Part shown: piece after piece, positions 28,892 to 37,248 of the stretch
Layout: each line of letters starts with the position of its first letter
Numbering within the stretch: the first letter of the stretch is position 1
NCBI GenBank assembly: GCA_022647575.1
Contig: JALCKY010000001.1
Coordinates: 434,001 to 498,000 of the forward strand
Length of the DNA: 64,000 nt
Source of the DNA: Lachnospiraceae bacterium
GTDB taxonomy: Bacteria; Bacillota; Clostridia; Lachnospirales; Lachnospiraceae
Direction: 5' to 3'
Notes under the pieces: model-generated
The model's database searches: none
What the model saw: only the letters and a program-made list of their open reading frames with translations
What the model was told of the DNA's origin: nothing
Position numbers and translations under genes: made by a program

Positions 28892-29182
28892 TTGGCTAAT
28901 ATCAAATCTGCCAAGAAGAGAATTCTTGTCAATGAAAAGAAAGCCCTGCGCAATAAAGCTGCAAAATCCGCAGTCAAAACACAGGTTAAGAAAGTCGACA
29001 GCGCTATCGCCGCAGGCGATAAGGATGCTGCTGAAAAAGCACTGACGGAACTGAAGGGTGAAATGGGACGTGCTGCCGCAAAAGGCATCTACAAGAAAAA
29101 CACCAATTCCCGCAAGATCTCCCGTATGTCCAAAGCCGTCGACAAGATCGGCAAGGAAGTCAAGGAAGAAGAACAGGCTTAA
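28892..29182 (+). CDS. rpsT: 30S ribosomal protein S20
   Basis: 96 residues, highly basic and helical, starting ANIKSAKKRILVNEKKALRN, which is the S20 N-terminus. The start codon is TTG at 28892 with GGAGG at 28879-28883. S20 binds 16S rRNA early in 30S assembly. It is a single-gene unit from its own promoter. Its TAA overlaps the TAA of the convergent holA gene by two bases, so there is no room for a dedicated terminator between the two genes. Confidence 0.96.
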   Translation: MANIKSAKKRILVNEKKALRNKAAKSAVKTQVKKVDSAIAAGDKDAAEKALTELKGEMGRAAAKGIYKKNTNSRKISRMSKAVDKIGKEVKEEEQA

Positions 29183-30153
29183 GTCAGCGAAATCAAAAGA
29201 AGCTCAATGGAAAGGCGGTCGGACAACCGGCCGCTTTTTACGTCCTCTTCTGTCTGAATGCAGTTCTCCAGAATGTCCTCCACCTGTTTCTTCGTGTAGC
29301 GCGGAAGCAGGCTGAGATACTTCCGGACGACAAAAGTCTGAATGCCCATCTTCTGGGCAATGGAAGCCACGCCTTCCCCGTTTCCGGAAAGCTCTCCGGC
29401 TGCCAGCATCTGGTTGTACTGTCTGCCGATCAGGTAGAGGATCCGCATCGGTGCCTCTTTCAGAGCGAGCAGGTCCGCATAAAGTTCAAAAGCCCTCTTA
29501 CGGTCCTTCATCGATACCGCCGTCACAAGGTCAAAGATCTTATTTTCCGCTTCCATGCCGGTCACTGCATCGATGTCTTCTCTGGTGACAGCTTCTTTTC
29601 CGACTGTATAGAAAATCAGCTTGTCGGTCTCATTATAGATTCTCCCCATGTCCGCGCCTGTCCTCGACAGGAAATAAGCCATGTCTTCCGCCGTGATCCG
29701 CCGTCCGGCATCGCCGAGCATCTTCAGAACCCATTTCTGGAGGATGGCCTCACTCTGCGGCACGAATTCAGCGGCATGCCCGAACTCTTTTACGGCTTTC
29801 AGCATCCTGCCTCTTTTATCGACTTCGCTTTCCGAGAAGACAATGGTCAGATAGTCCGGGATATTCTTCAGGTAATCCGGAAGCAGTTCCGGAGCACTCC
29901 GGAAGAATCCCGAATCCTTCAGGATGATCAGGCGGCGCTCTGAAAACAGGGGCATCGTCTCGGCCAGGTCGATGACTTCCCCTTCGCTGATGTCGCTCCC
30001 CTCGAACAGCGTGCGGTTCATGGAATCATCAGGCGGGACAATCGCATCGCAGAGCTTTTTCCGATACTGCACCAGCAGGTAGGTCTCCTGTCCGTACAGC
30101 AGATATACCCTGCGGAAAATTCCTTTTTTAATGTCGTCGTTCAGTTCTTTCAT
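29179..30153 (-). CDS. holA: DNA polymerase III subunit delta
   Basis: 324 residues, matching HolA in length and start (ELNDDIKKGIFRRVYLLYGQETYLL). The AAA+-like domain lacks a working Walker A, as expected for delta, which opens the sliding clamp within the clamp loader. The C-terminal collar region includes ALKEAPMRILYLIGRQYNQML. It converges with rpsT with overlapping stops. There is no good ribosome site in front of the ATG; an extended -10 (TGCTATAAT) ends 7 bases upstream. Confidence 0.9.
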   Translation of the reverse strand: MKELNDDIKKGIFRRVYLLYGQETYLLVQYRKKLCDAIVPPDDSMNRTLFEGSDISEGEVIDLAETMPLFSERRLIILKDSGFFRSAPELLPDYLKNIPDYLTIVFSESEVDKRGRMLKAVKEFGHAAEFVPQSEAILQKWVLKMLGDAGRRITAEDMAYFLSRTGADMGRIYNETDKLIFYTVGKEAVTREDIDAVTGMEAENKIFDLVTAVSMKDRKRAFELYADLLALKEAPMRILYLIGRQYNQMLAAGELSGNGEGVASIAQKMGIQTFVVRKYLSLLPRYTKKQVEDILENCIQTEEDVKSGRLSDRLSIELLLISLT

Positions 30154-30160
30154 GCTAATG

Positions 30161-30169
30161 ATTATAGCA
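30161..30169 (-). promoter_or_regulatory. Extended -10 element in front of holA
   Basis: Minus strand TGCTATAAT: consensus TATAAT (30161-30166) with a TGn extension. No recognisable -35 is present. The element ends 7 bases before the holA ATG, so a transcript from it would be leaderless or nearly so. Readthrough from comEC is the alternative. Confidence 0.5.
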
Positions 30170-30229
30170 TATCTTTCCTGGCGGGGAAGCTGAAAAAAGA
30201 AGAGACAGGTACCGGCTCTCCGCCGGGAC

Positions 30230-32425
30230 TCAGTCCGTGCAGGTGTACCACTCCGTCTTTTCTGTCTGACTGCTGAGAAAAGGCGTTACGGAAAAAGATA
30301 CGCCGTCCGTCACGATCTCCGTCTCTCCTCCGTACTCTGTCTGAAAAATATCCGTCCCGCAGGAACGGAGACGCCTAAGCAGTTCCGCATGCGGATGTCC
30401 GTAGCGGTTGCCCGCTCCCGCGGAAAGAATGCTGACCTTCGGCCGCACGATCTTCAGGAATTCTGCCGGCGTTGAAAACCGCGAGCCGTGATGGGCGACC
30501 TTGAGGACCTCATATTCTTTCGGTTTCTCCTGCAGGCCGGAAACGAGGCTCTCCTCTCCCAGTCCGGAGACATCTCCCGTCAGCAGTGCGTCAAACCTGC
30601 CGAAGGAGACGGACAGCACGAGACACTGTCCGTTCTCGTCGCTATCCTCCTGCCCTTCATTTTCAACGAGCGGATTCAGGACGCGGATCCGGACCTGCCC
30701 GAATGCGAGCGCATCTCCTTCCGACAGATACAGGATACGGACCTTCGCCTCCCGGGCGAGCCTCTCCATTTTCCGGTAGGCCTCGCTTTTCGTCTTCATC
30801 TTCGGCAGTGCCAGCGTCCCGAGGGAAATGGAGCAGCTCCCGTCCCGCACGGCCGTCAGGATTTCCCGGACGCCTCCCGCATGGTCATCGTCCATGTGCG
30901 TCACGAAGAGATAATCGAGCCTGCGCACGCCGCAGTATTTCAGATAAGGCAGCACCCGCCAGGTCCCGACATCGCTTACTGTGGAACTTCCGCTGTCGAC
31001 CAGCGCCGTCACTCCCGAAGGAGTCTGCAGGACGATTCCGTCACCCTGTCCCGTATCCAGAAAAGAAAGCTTCAGGTCCGACGGAAAACGCAGCGTGAAC
31101 AGTCCGATCAGGACGGGGATGCCGAGAAACAGGAACAGCCGTCTTTTCAGATGGATCTGCATTTTAAAGAGAAGGATTCCCGAAATCAGCAGCAGGACGT
31201 AGCAGACAGTCATCCACGCCTCCGGCTTGCCGAGGATGAACGTCATGGCCGGCATCTTCTTCACCAGTGAAAGAGTTCCTTCATAGAAGCGTACCAGGAG
31301 AACGGCCGGAAAGGCGGCGATGCCTCCGACTGTCATGCCGGCGATTCCCGCAGCGAGCACGGCCGGCAGAAGCGGCACCAGAAGAAAATTCAGGAAGATA
31401 CCGAAAACCGGTATTTCATAAAAGGTATAGAGCAGAATCGGAATCGTCGTCAGATACAGCATGACGCCCAGAAGGAAACGGCTGCATTTCCGGAAAACCG
31501 CACAGGTGATCACCGCCGAATAAGAAAGCTGGAAGCCGCTGTAGAAAAGATACCAGGGATTGTCAGCCAGGATCAGGAGGGCGGAAAGCGCAATGGCATT
31601 TGCGGAATCGTATGTGCGTCCGGTCATTTTTGCCGTGATCAGGAAAAGGAACATGAGGAAGGCGCGGATCGTCGAGATCGATGCCCCGGTAAAAATCGCA
31701 TAAAAGAAAAGGAACAGCAGGGAAATCATCCCGGCCGGACGGATGCCCATCTTCATTTTCCGGAGCAGGGAAAAAAGACCCATTCCCAGAAGAGTGAGAT
31801 GCATGCCGCTGATGCTCAGCATATGCACGATGCCGCCTGCCTGCCACGCTTCCTTCTGCCCGTCCATCAGCAGCGTCTTGTCCCCGATCACCATCGCGGA
31901 AATGATTCCGCGGACATCTTCCGGAAAGTTTTCGCAGATGCGTTCATACAGAAAGTCATGCAGCTGCGCCAGCCCCTGTCCGATGACGTCGACGGAAGCA
32001 TCCGTCACTTCAATCTTTGGTTTCTTCATCCGGTACCCGATTCCGCTGATGCGGCTGTAGAGCCTGGAATCAAACTGGCCGGGATTGGACGGACCCGGCA
32101 TTTCCGAAAGAAGGCCGGCAGCGCGGATCCGGACTCCGACCTCATATTTCTGCTTCCCGTCGCAGGTAATGCGCAGCTTTCCCAGACGGAAGCTTTTGCC
32201 TTCCGCAGTAAAAACAGCCTGTGACAGAACCAGCACGGAATAATCGTCCCTGATTTCGGACTTTGCGACTTTGCCGGATACCGTAATTTCGTATGAAGTC
32301 TCAAGACAGGATGCAATGAGCTTCTCTTCCTTTTCGCCCGGCAGAAGGGGCAGGCCGAGGAAACGGATCATCAGGATGGCAAGCGCAAACAGAAGGGACA
32401 CCGCACACAGCGGACGTTTCTTCAT
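30230..32425 (-). CDS. comEC: ComEC/Rec2-type DNA uptake channel protein
   Basis: About 731 residues from the ATG at 32425, which has GTGAGGC upstream; a frame to 32494 would start within a terminator hairpin. Layout: N-terminal helices and an OB-like DUF4131 domain, the competence membrane domain (helices between ~190 and 440, with MLSISGMHLTLLGMGLFSLL), and a C-terminal metallo-beta-lactamase-like domain from ~470 (LDTGQGDGIVLQTPSG, VTHMDDDHAGG, KVAHHGSR). ComEC moves single-stranded DNA across the membrane. ComEA and ComF are also encoded in this window, so the uptake machinery is partly represented. Confidence 0.92.
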   Translation of the reverse strand: MKKRPLCAVSLLFALAILMIRFLGLPLLPGEKEEKLIASCLETSYEITVSGKVAKSEIRDDYSVLVLSQAVFTAEGKSFRLGKLRITCDGKQKYEVGVRIRAAGLLSEMPGPSNPGQFDSRLYSRISGIGYRMKKPKIEVTDASVDVIGQGLAQLHDFLYERICENFPEDVRGIISAMVIGDKTLLMDGQKEAWQAGGIVHMLSISGMHLTLLGMGLFSLLRKMKMGIRPAGMISLLFLFFYAIFTGASISTIRAFLMFLFLITAKMTGRTYDSANAIALSALLILADNPWYLFYSGFQLSYSAVITCAVFRKCSRFLLGVMLYLTTIPILLYTFYEIPVFGIFLNFLLVPLLPAVLAAGIAGMTVGGIAAFPAVLLVRFYEGTLSLVKKMPAMTFILGKPEAWMTVCYVLLLISGILLFKMQIHLKRRLFLFLGIPVLIGLFTLRFPSDLKLSFLDTGQGDGIVLQTPSGVTALVDSGSSTVSDVGTWRVLPYLKYCGVRRLDYLFVTHMDDDHAGGVREILTAVRDGSCSISLGTLALPKMKTKSEAYRKMERLAREAKVRILYLSEGDALAFGQVRIRVLNPLVENEGQEDSDENGQCLVLSVSFGRFDALLTGDVSGLGEESLVSGLQEKPKEYEVLKVAHHGSRFSTPAEFLKIVRPKVSILSAGAGNRYGHPHAELLRRLRSCGTDIFQTEYGGETEIVTDGVSFSVTPFLSSQTEKTEWYTCTD

Positions 32426-32444
32426 CGGTGCCTCACGGATATGG

Positions 32445-32484
32445 GGAAAGGAAACAGGAAATCTGGAAAGGAAACGGGAAATGA
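32445..32484. repeat. Two tandem 20-base repeats upstream of comEC
   Basis: The purine-rich unit beginning GGAAAGGAAAC occurs twice in a row (32445-32464 and 32465-32484) with three differences. It lies between the kdpE-side terminator and the comEC start, so it forms the comEC leader. Confidence 0.7.
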
Positions 32485-32485
32485 A

Positions 32486-32513
32486 AAACCGCACGGTCTC
32501 TGCCGTGCGGTTT
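32486..32513 (-). terminator. Rho-independent terminator after the kdpE-like gene
   Basis: Perfect 11-base stem AAACCGCACGG / CCGTGCGGTTT with a 6-base loop. On the minus strand it is followed by a T-run. It lies 40 bases beyond the kdpE-like stop and separates the potassium unit from comEC. Confidence 0.85.
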
Positions 32514-32552
32514 CATTATAGCGATAAAGCCTTTGGATTTGAAAGAGGAAAT

Positions 32553-33248
32553 TCATTCACTGTCTGCAAAGCGGTAGCCGACGCCGACTTCCGTAAGGAT
32601 GAAGCGCGGATGCGCGGTATCCTTTTCGATCTTCCTCCGCAGGTTTGCCATGAAGACGCGCACGCTCTTGCTGTCGCCTCCTCCGACTCCCCAGATCTTA
32701 TCGATAATGAACTGATGCGTCAGGACTTTTCCGCGGTTGGCAATCAGAAGCAGCAGCGTCCGGTATTCCGTCGGCGTCAGATGGACTTCTTCCCCGTCGA
32801 TGCTGACCCTGTGCTTTTCGTAATCGACTACCAGATAGTCCTGACGGAAAACACTGTTCTCCGCGGGAGCGGCAGTCTTCTCCTGCATGCGTTCCGCCAC
32901 GCGGATCCTGGCCATCAGCTCTCCCATATGGAAAGGCTTCGTGATGTAATCGTTCGCTCCCAGATCAAGCGCATTGATCTTTTCTTTTTCCTGACCGCGC
33001 GCGGAAACAATCAGGATCGGCGCTTCCGAAACCTTTCTCATTTCCCGCAGGAGAAGGATGCCGTCCTTGTCCGGAAGCCCCAGATCAAGAAGAACGAGAT
33101 CCGGCTTATAAGAGGTAAATAAAAACATGCCTTCGTCGGCCGTTTCTCCGATCAGGACTTTATAGCCTTCCTTTGTCAGGGAAATATCGATGAAGTGGGA
33201 AATGTACTTGTCATCCTCGATCACGAGAATGCATCCTTTTTCACTCAT
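32553..33248 (-). CDS. KdpE-like response regulator (OmpR type)
   Basis: 231 residues. The receiver domain has acidic residues E11/D12 and phospho-acceptor Asp55 (LVLLDLGLPDKDG), and a winged-helix DNA-binding domain occupies the C-terminal half (LTPTEYRTLLLLIANRGKVL, VRVFMANLRRKIEKD). Similarity is to KdpE. The gene overlaps the kinase gene by 4 bases. No kdpFABC pump genes are present; the upstream Trk genes in the same unit are the likely target. Confidence 0.88.
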   Translation of the reverse strand: MSEKGCILVIEDDKYISHFIDISLTKEGYKVLIGETADEGMFLFTSYKPDLVLLDLGLPDKDGILLLREMRKVSEAPILIVSARGQEKEKINALDLGANDYITKPFHMGELMARIRVAERMQEKTAAPAENSVFRQDYLVVDYEKHRVSIDGEEVHLTPTEYRTLLLLIANRGKVLTHQFIIDKIWGVGGGDSKSVRVFMANLRRKIEKDTAHPRFILTEVGVGYRFADSE

Positions 33249-34627
33249 TCGCTGTCCTCCATGGGAATCGTGAAGGTAAAGACAGAACCTTTCGGTACAT
33301 TGTCATCGTAGCGGATCGTACCGCCGTGCGCTTCAACGATGGCACGGCAGATGGCAAGTCCCAGACCCAGTCCTTTTCTGCCGTCCGCAATGCCGGTATC
33401 CTGCGTCACGTATTTCTGGAACAGCCTGCCGCGGATTTCCTTCGGCACGCCGGTGCCGCTATCCAGCACCGAAACGGCAATATTCTGATCTTCTTTCCTG
33501 ACCTGGATCCGGATGCTGCTGTCCGCCGGTGCATGACGCGCCGCATTTTCCAGCAGGTTCACGATGACCTGGGCAATCAGTTTTCCGTCCATTTCGGCAG
33601 CCAGGACTTCCTCCGGCAGATCGACCTGGATGCTCCGCCCCTGGAACAGTCTCTCCGTATGCTTGACGGCTTCGGCCACCACGTCGTCAATGACTTCATA
33701 TTCCTTGTTCAGCAGCAGATGGCTCTCATTGATCCGCGTCATGTTCATGATGTTTTCGACAAGATCCGTCAGCCAGACGCTTTCTTCGCTGACGTCTTTG
33801 GCCAGCTTCTGCCGCTCCGCATCCGTCAGCCGGTCATAATTATCGGAAAGAAGGCTGCCGGCTCCCGAAAGCGCCGTGAGCGGACTGCGGAGATCGTGCC
33901 CGATGGAACGAAGCAGCATCGAGCGCTGTCTTTCTTTTTCCATTGCCAGACGGATCTCTTCCCGCTCGGTCACGAGTTTTTCTCTTTCGAGAGCGGTTCC
34001 CATCTGCGAGCAGACGGCCCGGATGATCAGATCCTGCAGTTCATCCGGCTGGCCGCCGCTGACCTGGACCCGTCCGATCCTGCCGGACGTGCTTCCGATG
34101 TCATAGACTGCGGTTCCTTCTTCTGTTTTCGGCTCCTGATCTCCGAGAAATACCTTTGCCTTCAGCCCGGTGTTTTCCGCCAGGAGCTTCTCTCCGCTGC
34201 TGATGATTCCCTGCTCATCGCTCTCCGCAAGGAACGCGGAAGACACTTTGTAAAGCGTGACGGCAGTATGTTCATTTTTCTCGGAAAGCTCAATCTCCGA
34301 CTGCAGCCGGGAAGTAATCGTGCCGGCAACAATGGCCGTCACAAGGTAAAACACAAGAAGGGTAAAATCGCTCGGCTTATAAACCAGGAACGTATAAAGG
34401 GGCACGGTGAAAAAAAAGTTGAAAAGCATGACGGAAAGGACGGCGACAAAGATCGCCCATCCGCGGCTGCTCGTAAGCACCGCCGTAAAAAGGACTCCCA
34501 GAAGGAAAACCATGATGACGCTTTCATTTCCGACCTTCAGGAAATCCATCAGAAGCGCAAGTCCCGTTGCTGCCGCCAGCACGCCGAGCGTCTTCCCCGT
34601 GTTCCGGATCATGATTTTCTTTTTCAA
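33245..34627 (-). CDS. KdpD-like sensor histidine kinase lacking the N-terminal KdpD/USP domains
   Basis: 460 residues. There are four N-terminal membrane helices (DUF4118, ~15-105), a GAF-like segment (~130-215), a HisKA domain with the phospho-acceptor in SIGHDLRSPLTA near residue 243, and an ATPase with the N box (VNLLENAARHAP) and G boxes (DSGTGVP, GLGLAIC). Full KdpD is nearly twice as long because of its KdpD and universal-stress domains; this short form has lost both. It is cotranscribed with trkH and trkA, which argues for sensing potassium or turgor. Confidence 0.87.
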   Translation of the reverse strand: MKKKIMIRNTGKTLGVLAAATGLALLMDFLKVGNESVIMVFLLGVLFTAVLTSSRGWAIFVAVLSVMLFNFFFTVPLYTFLVYKPSDFTLLVFYLVTAIVAGTITSRLQSEIELSEKNEHTAVTLYKVSSAFLAESDEQGIISSGEKLLAENTGLKAKVFLGDQEPKTEEGTAVYDIGSTSGRIGRVQVSGGQPDELQDLIIRAVCSQMGTALEREKLVTEREEIRLAMEKERQRSMLLRSIGHDLRSPLTALSGAGSLLSDNYDRLTDAERQKLAKDVSEESVWLTDLVENIMNMTRINESHLLLNKEYEVIDDVVAEAVKHTERLFQGRSIQVDLPEEVLAAEMDGKLIAQVIVNLLENAARHAPADSSIRIQVRKEDQNIAVSVLDSGTGVPKEIRGRLFQKYVTQDTGIADGRKGLGLGLAICRAIVEAHGGTIRYDDNVPKGSVFTFTIPMEDSE

Positions 34628-34695
34628 CTGCCCTGCCTTCCCCGTCCCGCCCGGTCTGCAGGCAGGAACTTCACGCTGTTCAGAATTTCATTATA

Positions 34696-35343
34696 TTACT
34701 TATCCAATAATTTTGAAATGTCATCTTTCTCCCCGGAAATGATGATCCGGTCGCCCTTTGCGAAAAGATGGTCAGCCGTGATCACCGGATCGATGTGACG
34801 TTCATTCCGCAGACCCAGAATATTGACCCGGTGCTTGAGCCGGACGTTCAGTTCACGGATCGACTGTCCGGTCCACTCCGACGGCACCGCCGCTTCCACG
34901 ATGGCATACTCCGGAGAGAGCTCGATGTAGTCAAATGCACCGTGCATCGAATACCGCATTGCCGTCCTGTCTGCCATGTCCTTCTCCGGATAGACCACTT
35001 CATCCGCTCCGACTTTCTTCAGCAGATATGTCTGGTTCTCACTGTCGGACTTGGCCACGATATGGGCTGCCCCCTGTTCCTTCAGCAGGGAGGTGATTTC
35101 CAGGGACGACTGGAAATTCTGGCTGATGCAGACGAAACAGATATCAAAATTTCTTACTCCCAGTTCGGAAAGAACGCCTTTATCCATGCAGTCTCCGACC
35201 TGTGCACGCGTGACTTCCGGTGCAATCTTATTGATTTCCTCTTCATTGACGTCGATGATCAGGACTTCATTTCCGACGCTCATCAGCTTTCTGGCAAGAT
35301 TCTTCCCGAACTCACCCGCACCGATGATCAGCATTGATTTCAT
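34696..35343 (-). CDS. trkA: Trk/Ktr potassium uptake regulatory subunit (RCK domain)
   Basis: 215 residues. The RCK_N dinucleotide fold starts MLIIGAGEFGKNLARKL with acidic D31 in IIDVNEEE, and RCK_C occupies ~135-215 (SEWTGQSIRELNVRLKHRVNILGLRN). The single RCK pair is the KtrA size. It forms the cytoplasmic gating ring of the TrkH-type channel; RCK_C of this family is a known c-di-AMP site in Firmicutes. AGGAGG precedes the ATG. It is 47 bases after trkH and 68 before the kinase gene. Confidence 0.93.
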   Translation of the reverse strand: MKSMLIIGAGEFGKNLARKLMSVGNEVLIIDVNEEEINKIAPEVTRAQVGDCMDKGVLSELGVRNFDICFVCISQNFQSSLEITSLLKEQGAAHIVAKSDSENQTYLLKKVGADEVVYPEKDMADRTAMRYSMHGAFDYIELSPEYAIVEAAVPSEWTGQSIRELNVRLKHRVNILGLRNERHIDPVITADHLFAKGDRIIISGEKDDISKLLDK

Positions 35344-35390
35344 AACAAAACCTCCTATGCAGCTTTTCTTTTTTTTATTTGAAATAAACC

Positions 35391-36719
35391 TTAAGCAACA
35401 ATGATTTTTCCGATCGGATCCCGCAGCTTCGGTGCCGTCGTTTTATTCCTGACCGCAAGGAAGATGCTCATGCTGCCGATTCTTCCGATGTACATCAGCA
35501 GGATCAGAACAACCCGGGAAATGGCCGGAAGCCCTGAAGTAATGCCGACCGTCAGGCCGACCGTGCCGATTGCCGAAAGACACTCGAAGCAGGCATCCGT
35601 AAAATGCGTTCCCTGCAGGCAGAGGATTGCAACCCCGATCATGGTCTGCACGCAGTACACGGACGTACTGTTCAGCGCGCGCATCACCGTATCCGATCCG
35701 ATGCGGAAATGACCCAGCGACGGCTCTCCGTTCCGGAAGGCCGACACGGCGGATGCCCCGATGACCGCTGCCGTGGTTACCTTGATTCCGCCTCCGGTTC
35801 CGCCGGGCGCTGCTCCGATGAACATCAGGAACATCGTGCAGGCCTTGCCGGCTTCCGACAGCTTTGCGATGTCGATTGAATTGTAACCGGCTGTTCTCGG
35901 CGTCACGGCCTGGAAAAATGCAGACAGAACCCGGTCCCCGACCGTCATCCCGGAAAACAGTCCGTTCCGTTCCGAGAACAGGAAGAACACGGTCCCGCCC
36001 ACGATCAGAATGGCTGTGGATAGTAACGCAACTCTGGAATGAAGACTGAGTTTTCTTCCGCTGCTTGTGCATTCCACAATATCGTTCCAGACGACAAAGC
36101 CGATGCCGCCGATGATGATCAGCATGGCGATCGTGATGATTACGACCGGATTGTCATAAAAGAGCGTCAGCGAAGAACTCTTTTTGACAATGCCCATCAG
36201 ATCGAATCCTGCATTGCAGAAAGACGATACCGCATGAAAAACAGCAAACCAGATTCCGTGCGCCGTTCCGAATTTCGGAATAAACTGCGTTGCAAGACAT
36301 ACGGCGCCTGTTCCTTCGATTATGGCAGTTCCCAGAAGAATTCTCTTCATGATCCGGACGATGCCGGCAAGCTGCGTCGCTCCGATGGATTCCGCAAGGA
36401 TTGCCCTCTCTCCCAGTCCGATCCGGCGGTGCGCTGCCAGGAAAAACCCGACCATGGCCGTCAGGAATCCGAGACCCCCGATCTGAATCAGAAGCAGGAT
36501 CACCGCCTGCCCGAAAAAGGAAAACTGGGTCCAGGTATCATAGACAACCAGCCCGGTTACGCACACAGCGGAAGTCGCTGTAAAGATTGCATTAAGAAAC
36601 GGGGTCGGGAGGCCGTCACGGGCTGCAATCGGAAGGCTGAGCAGCAATCCTCCTGCCAGGATGATCAGCGCGAATCCGACTGCCAGGATCCGTACCGGTG
36701 TCCATCTGTTTTTAATCAC
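35391..36719 (-). CDS. trkH: TrkH/KtrB-type potassium channel subunit
   Basis: 442 residues, KtrB-sized. It has four M1-P-M2 repeats with selectivity-filter glycines in TSAVCVTGLV, SSFCNAGFDL, PRTAGYNSID and SAIGTVGLTVG. It conducts K+ (possibly with Na+ coupling) when assembled with the RCK protein. The 5' end overlaps the upstream small RCK-like gene by 8 bases. Confidence 0.93.
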   Translation of the reverse strand: MIKNRWTPVRILAVGFALIILAGGLLLSLPIAARDGLPTPFLNAIFTATSAVCVTGLVVYDTWTQFSFFGQAVILLLIQIGGLGFLTAMVGFFLAAHRRIGLGERAILAESIGATQLAGIVRIMKRILLGTAIIEGTGAVCLATQFIPKFGTAHGIWFAVFHAVSSFCNAGFDLMGIVKKSSSLTLFYDNPVVIITIAMLIIIGGIGFVVWNDIVECTSSGRKLSLHSRVALLSTAILIVGGTVFFLFSERNGLFSGMTVGDRVLSAFFQAVTPRTAGYNSIDIAKLSEAGKACTMFLMFIGAAPGGTGGGIKVTTAAVIGASAVSAFRNGEPSLGHFRIGSDTVMRALNSTSVYCVQTMIGVAILCLQGTHFTDACFECLSAIGTVGLTVGITSGLPAISRVVLILLMYIGRIGSMSIFLAVRNKTTAPKLRDPIGKIIVA

Positions 36720-37113
36720 GTTTCAGCCTCCTGTAATCACTCAAGACTTCTGAAAGATGTTCCCCCGCCGTCAGAATCCGTCCGACGCCGGCTTCTTCGA
36801 AATTATCGATCAGATCAGGGTCGCCGCATCTGGCAATAATGGGTATTTCCCCGTTCAGCAGTCTCATTTTCCTGCAAAGCATTAGATTGCCCGTCGTATT
36901 TCCTGAAACGGCAAACAGCGCTGAATATCCGGATGCGCCGATGACGGATGCCGGGCTCGTCAGAACGCAGTTCATTCCCAGTTTTCTCAGTATTTCCGCA
37001 TCTTCGCTCCGGCCGTAGAAAAGGACTCCGTGATTTCCGTCCCTCGGCTGGAATTCCAGCATGGAATTGTGATAGGAAAGGCGGCCGTGCCGTCGAAATA
37101 AATGCAGCTTCAT
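36712..37113 (-). CDS. Small degenerate RCK_N-like (TrkA-N) protein
   Basis: 133 residues. The segment YGRSEDAEILRKLGMNCVLT ... SALFAVSGNTTGNLMLCRKM ... IPIIARCGDPDLIDNFEEAGVGRIL follows the order of a TrkA-N fold, but the GxGxxG nucleotide loop is missing and there is no RCK_C. The N-terminus is basic. It heads the potassium unit and overlaps trkH by 8 bases. It could be a decayed second TrkA or an accessory subunit that no longer binds nucleotide. Confidence 0.65.
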   Translation of the reverse strand: MKLHLFRRHGRLSYHNSMLEFQPRDGNHGVLFYGRSEDAEILRKLGMNCVLTSPASVIGASGYSALFAVSGNTTGNLMLCRKMRLLNGEIPIIARCGDPDLIDNFEEAGVGRILTAGEHLSEVLSDYRRLKRD

Positions 37114-37248
37114 AAAAAATAGTCCCGTCCTTGCTTCAGTTTACGAAACAGAGTTCTTTCCTGTTTCCACTGATGCAATATAAACGGGATTTTATAAATA
37201 ACATGTCCGAAAAAAGCTTTTCGTATAAAGTTTCTGTTAAGATGCCTT

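Noticed and set aside
37114-37248. Possible c-di-AMP riboswitch before the potassium genes
   Set aside because: The gap is only 135 bases and I cannot find the conserved c-di-AMP riboswitch core; the hairpins seen are short and AT-rich.
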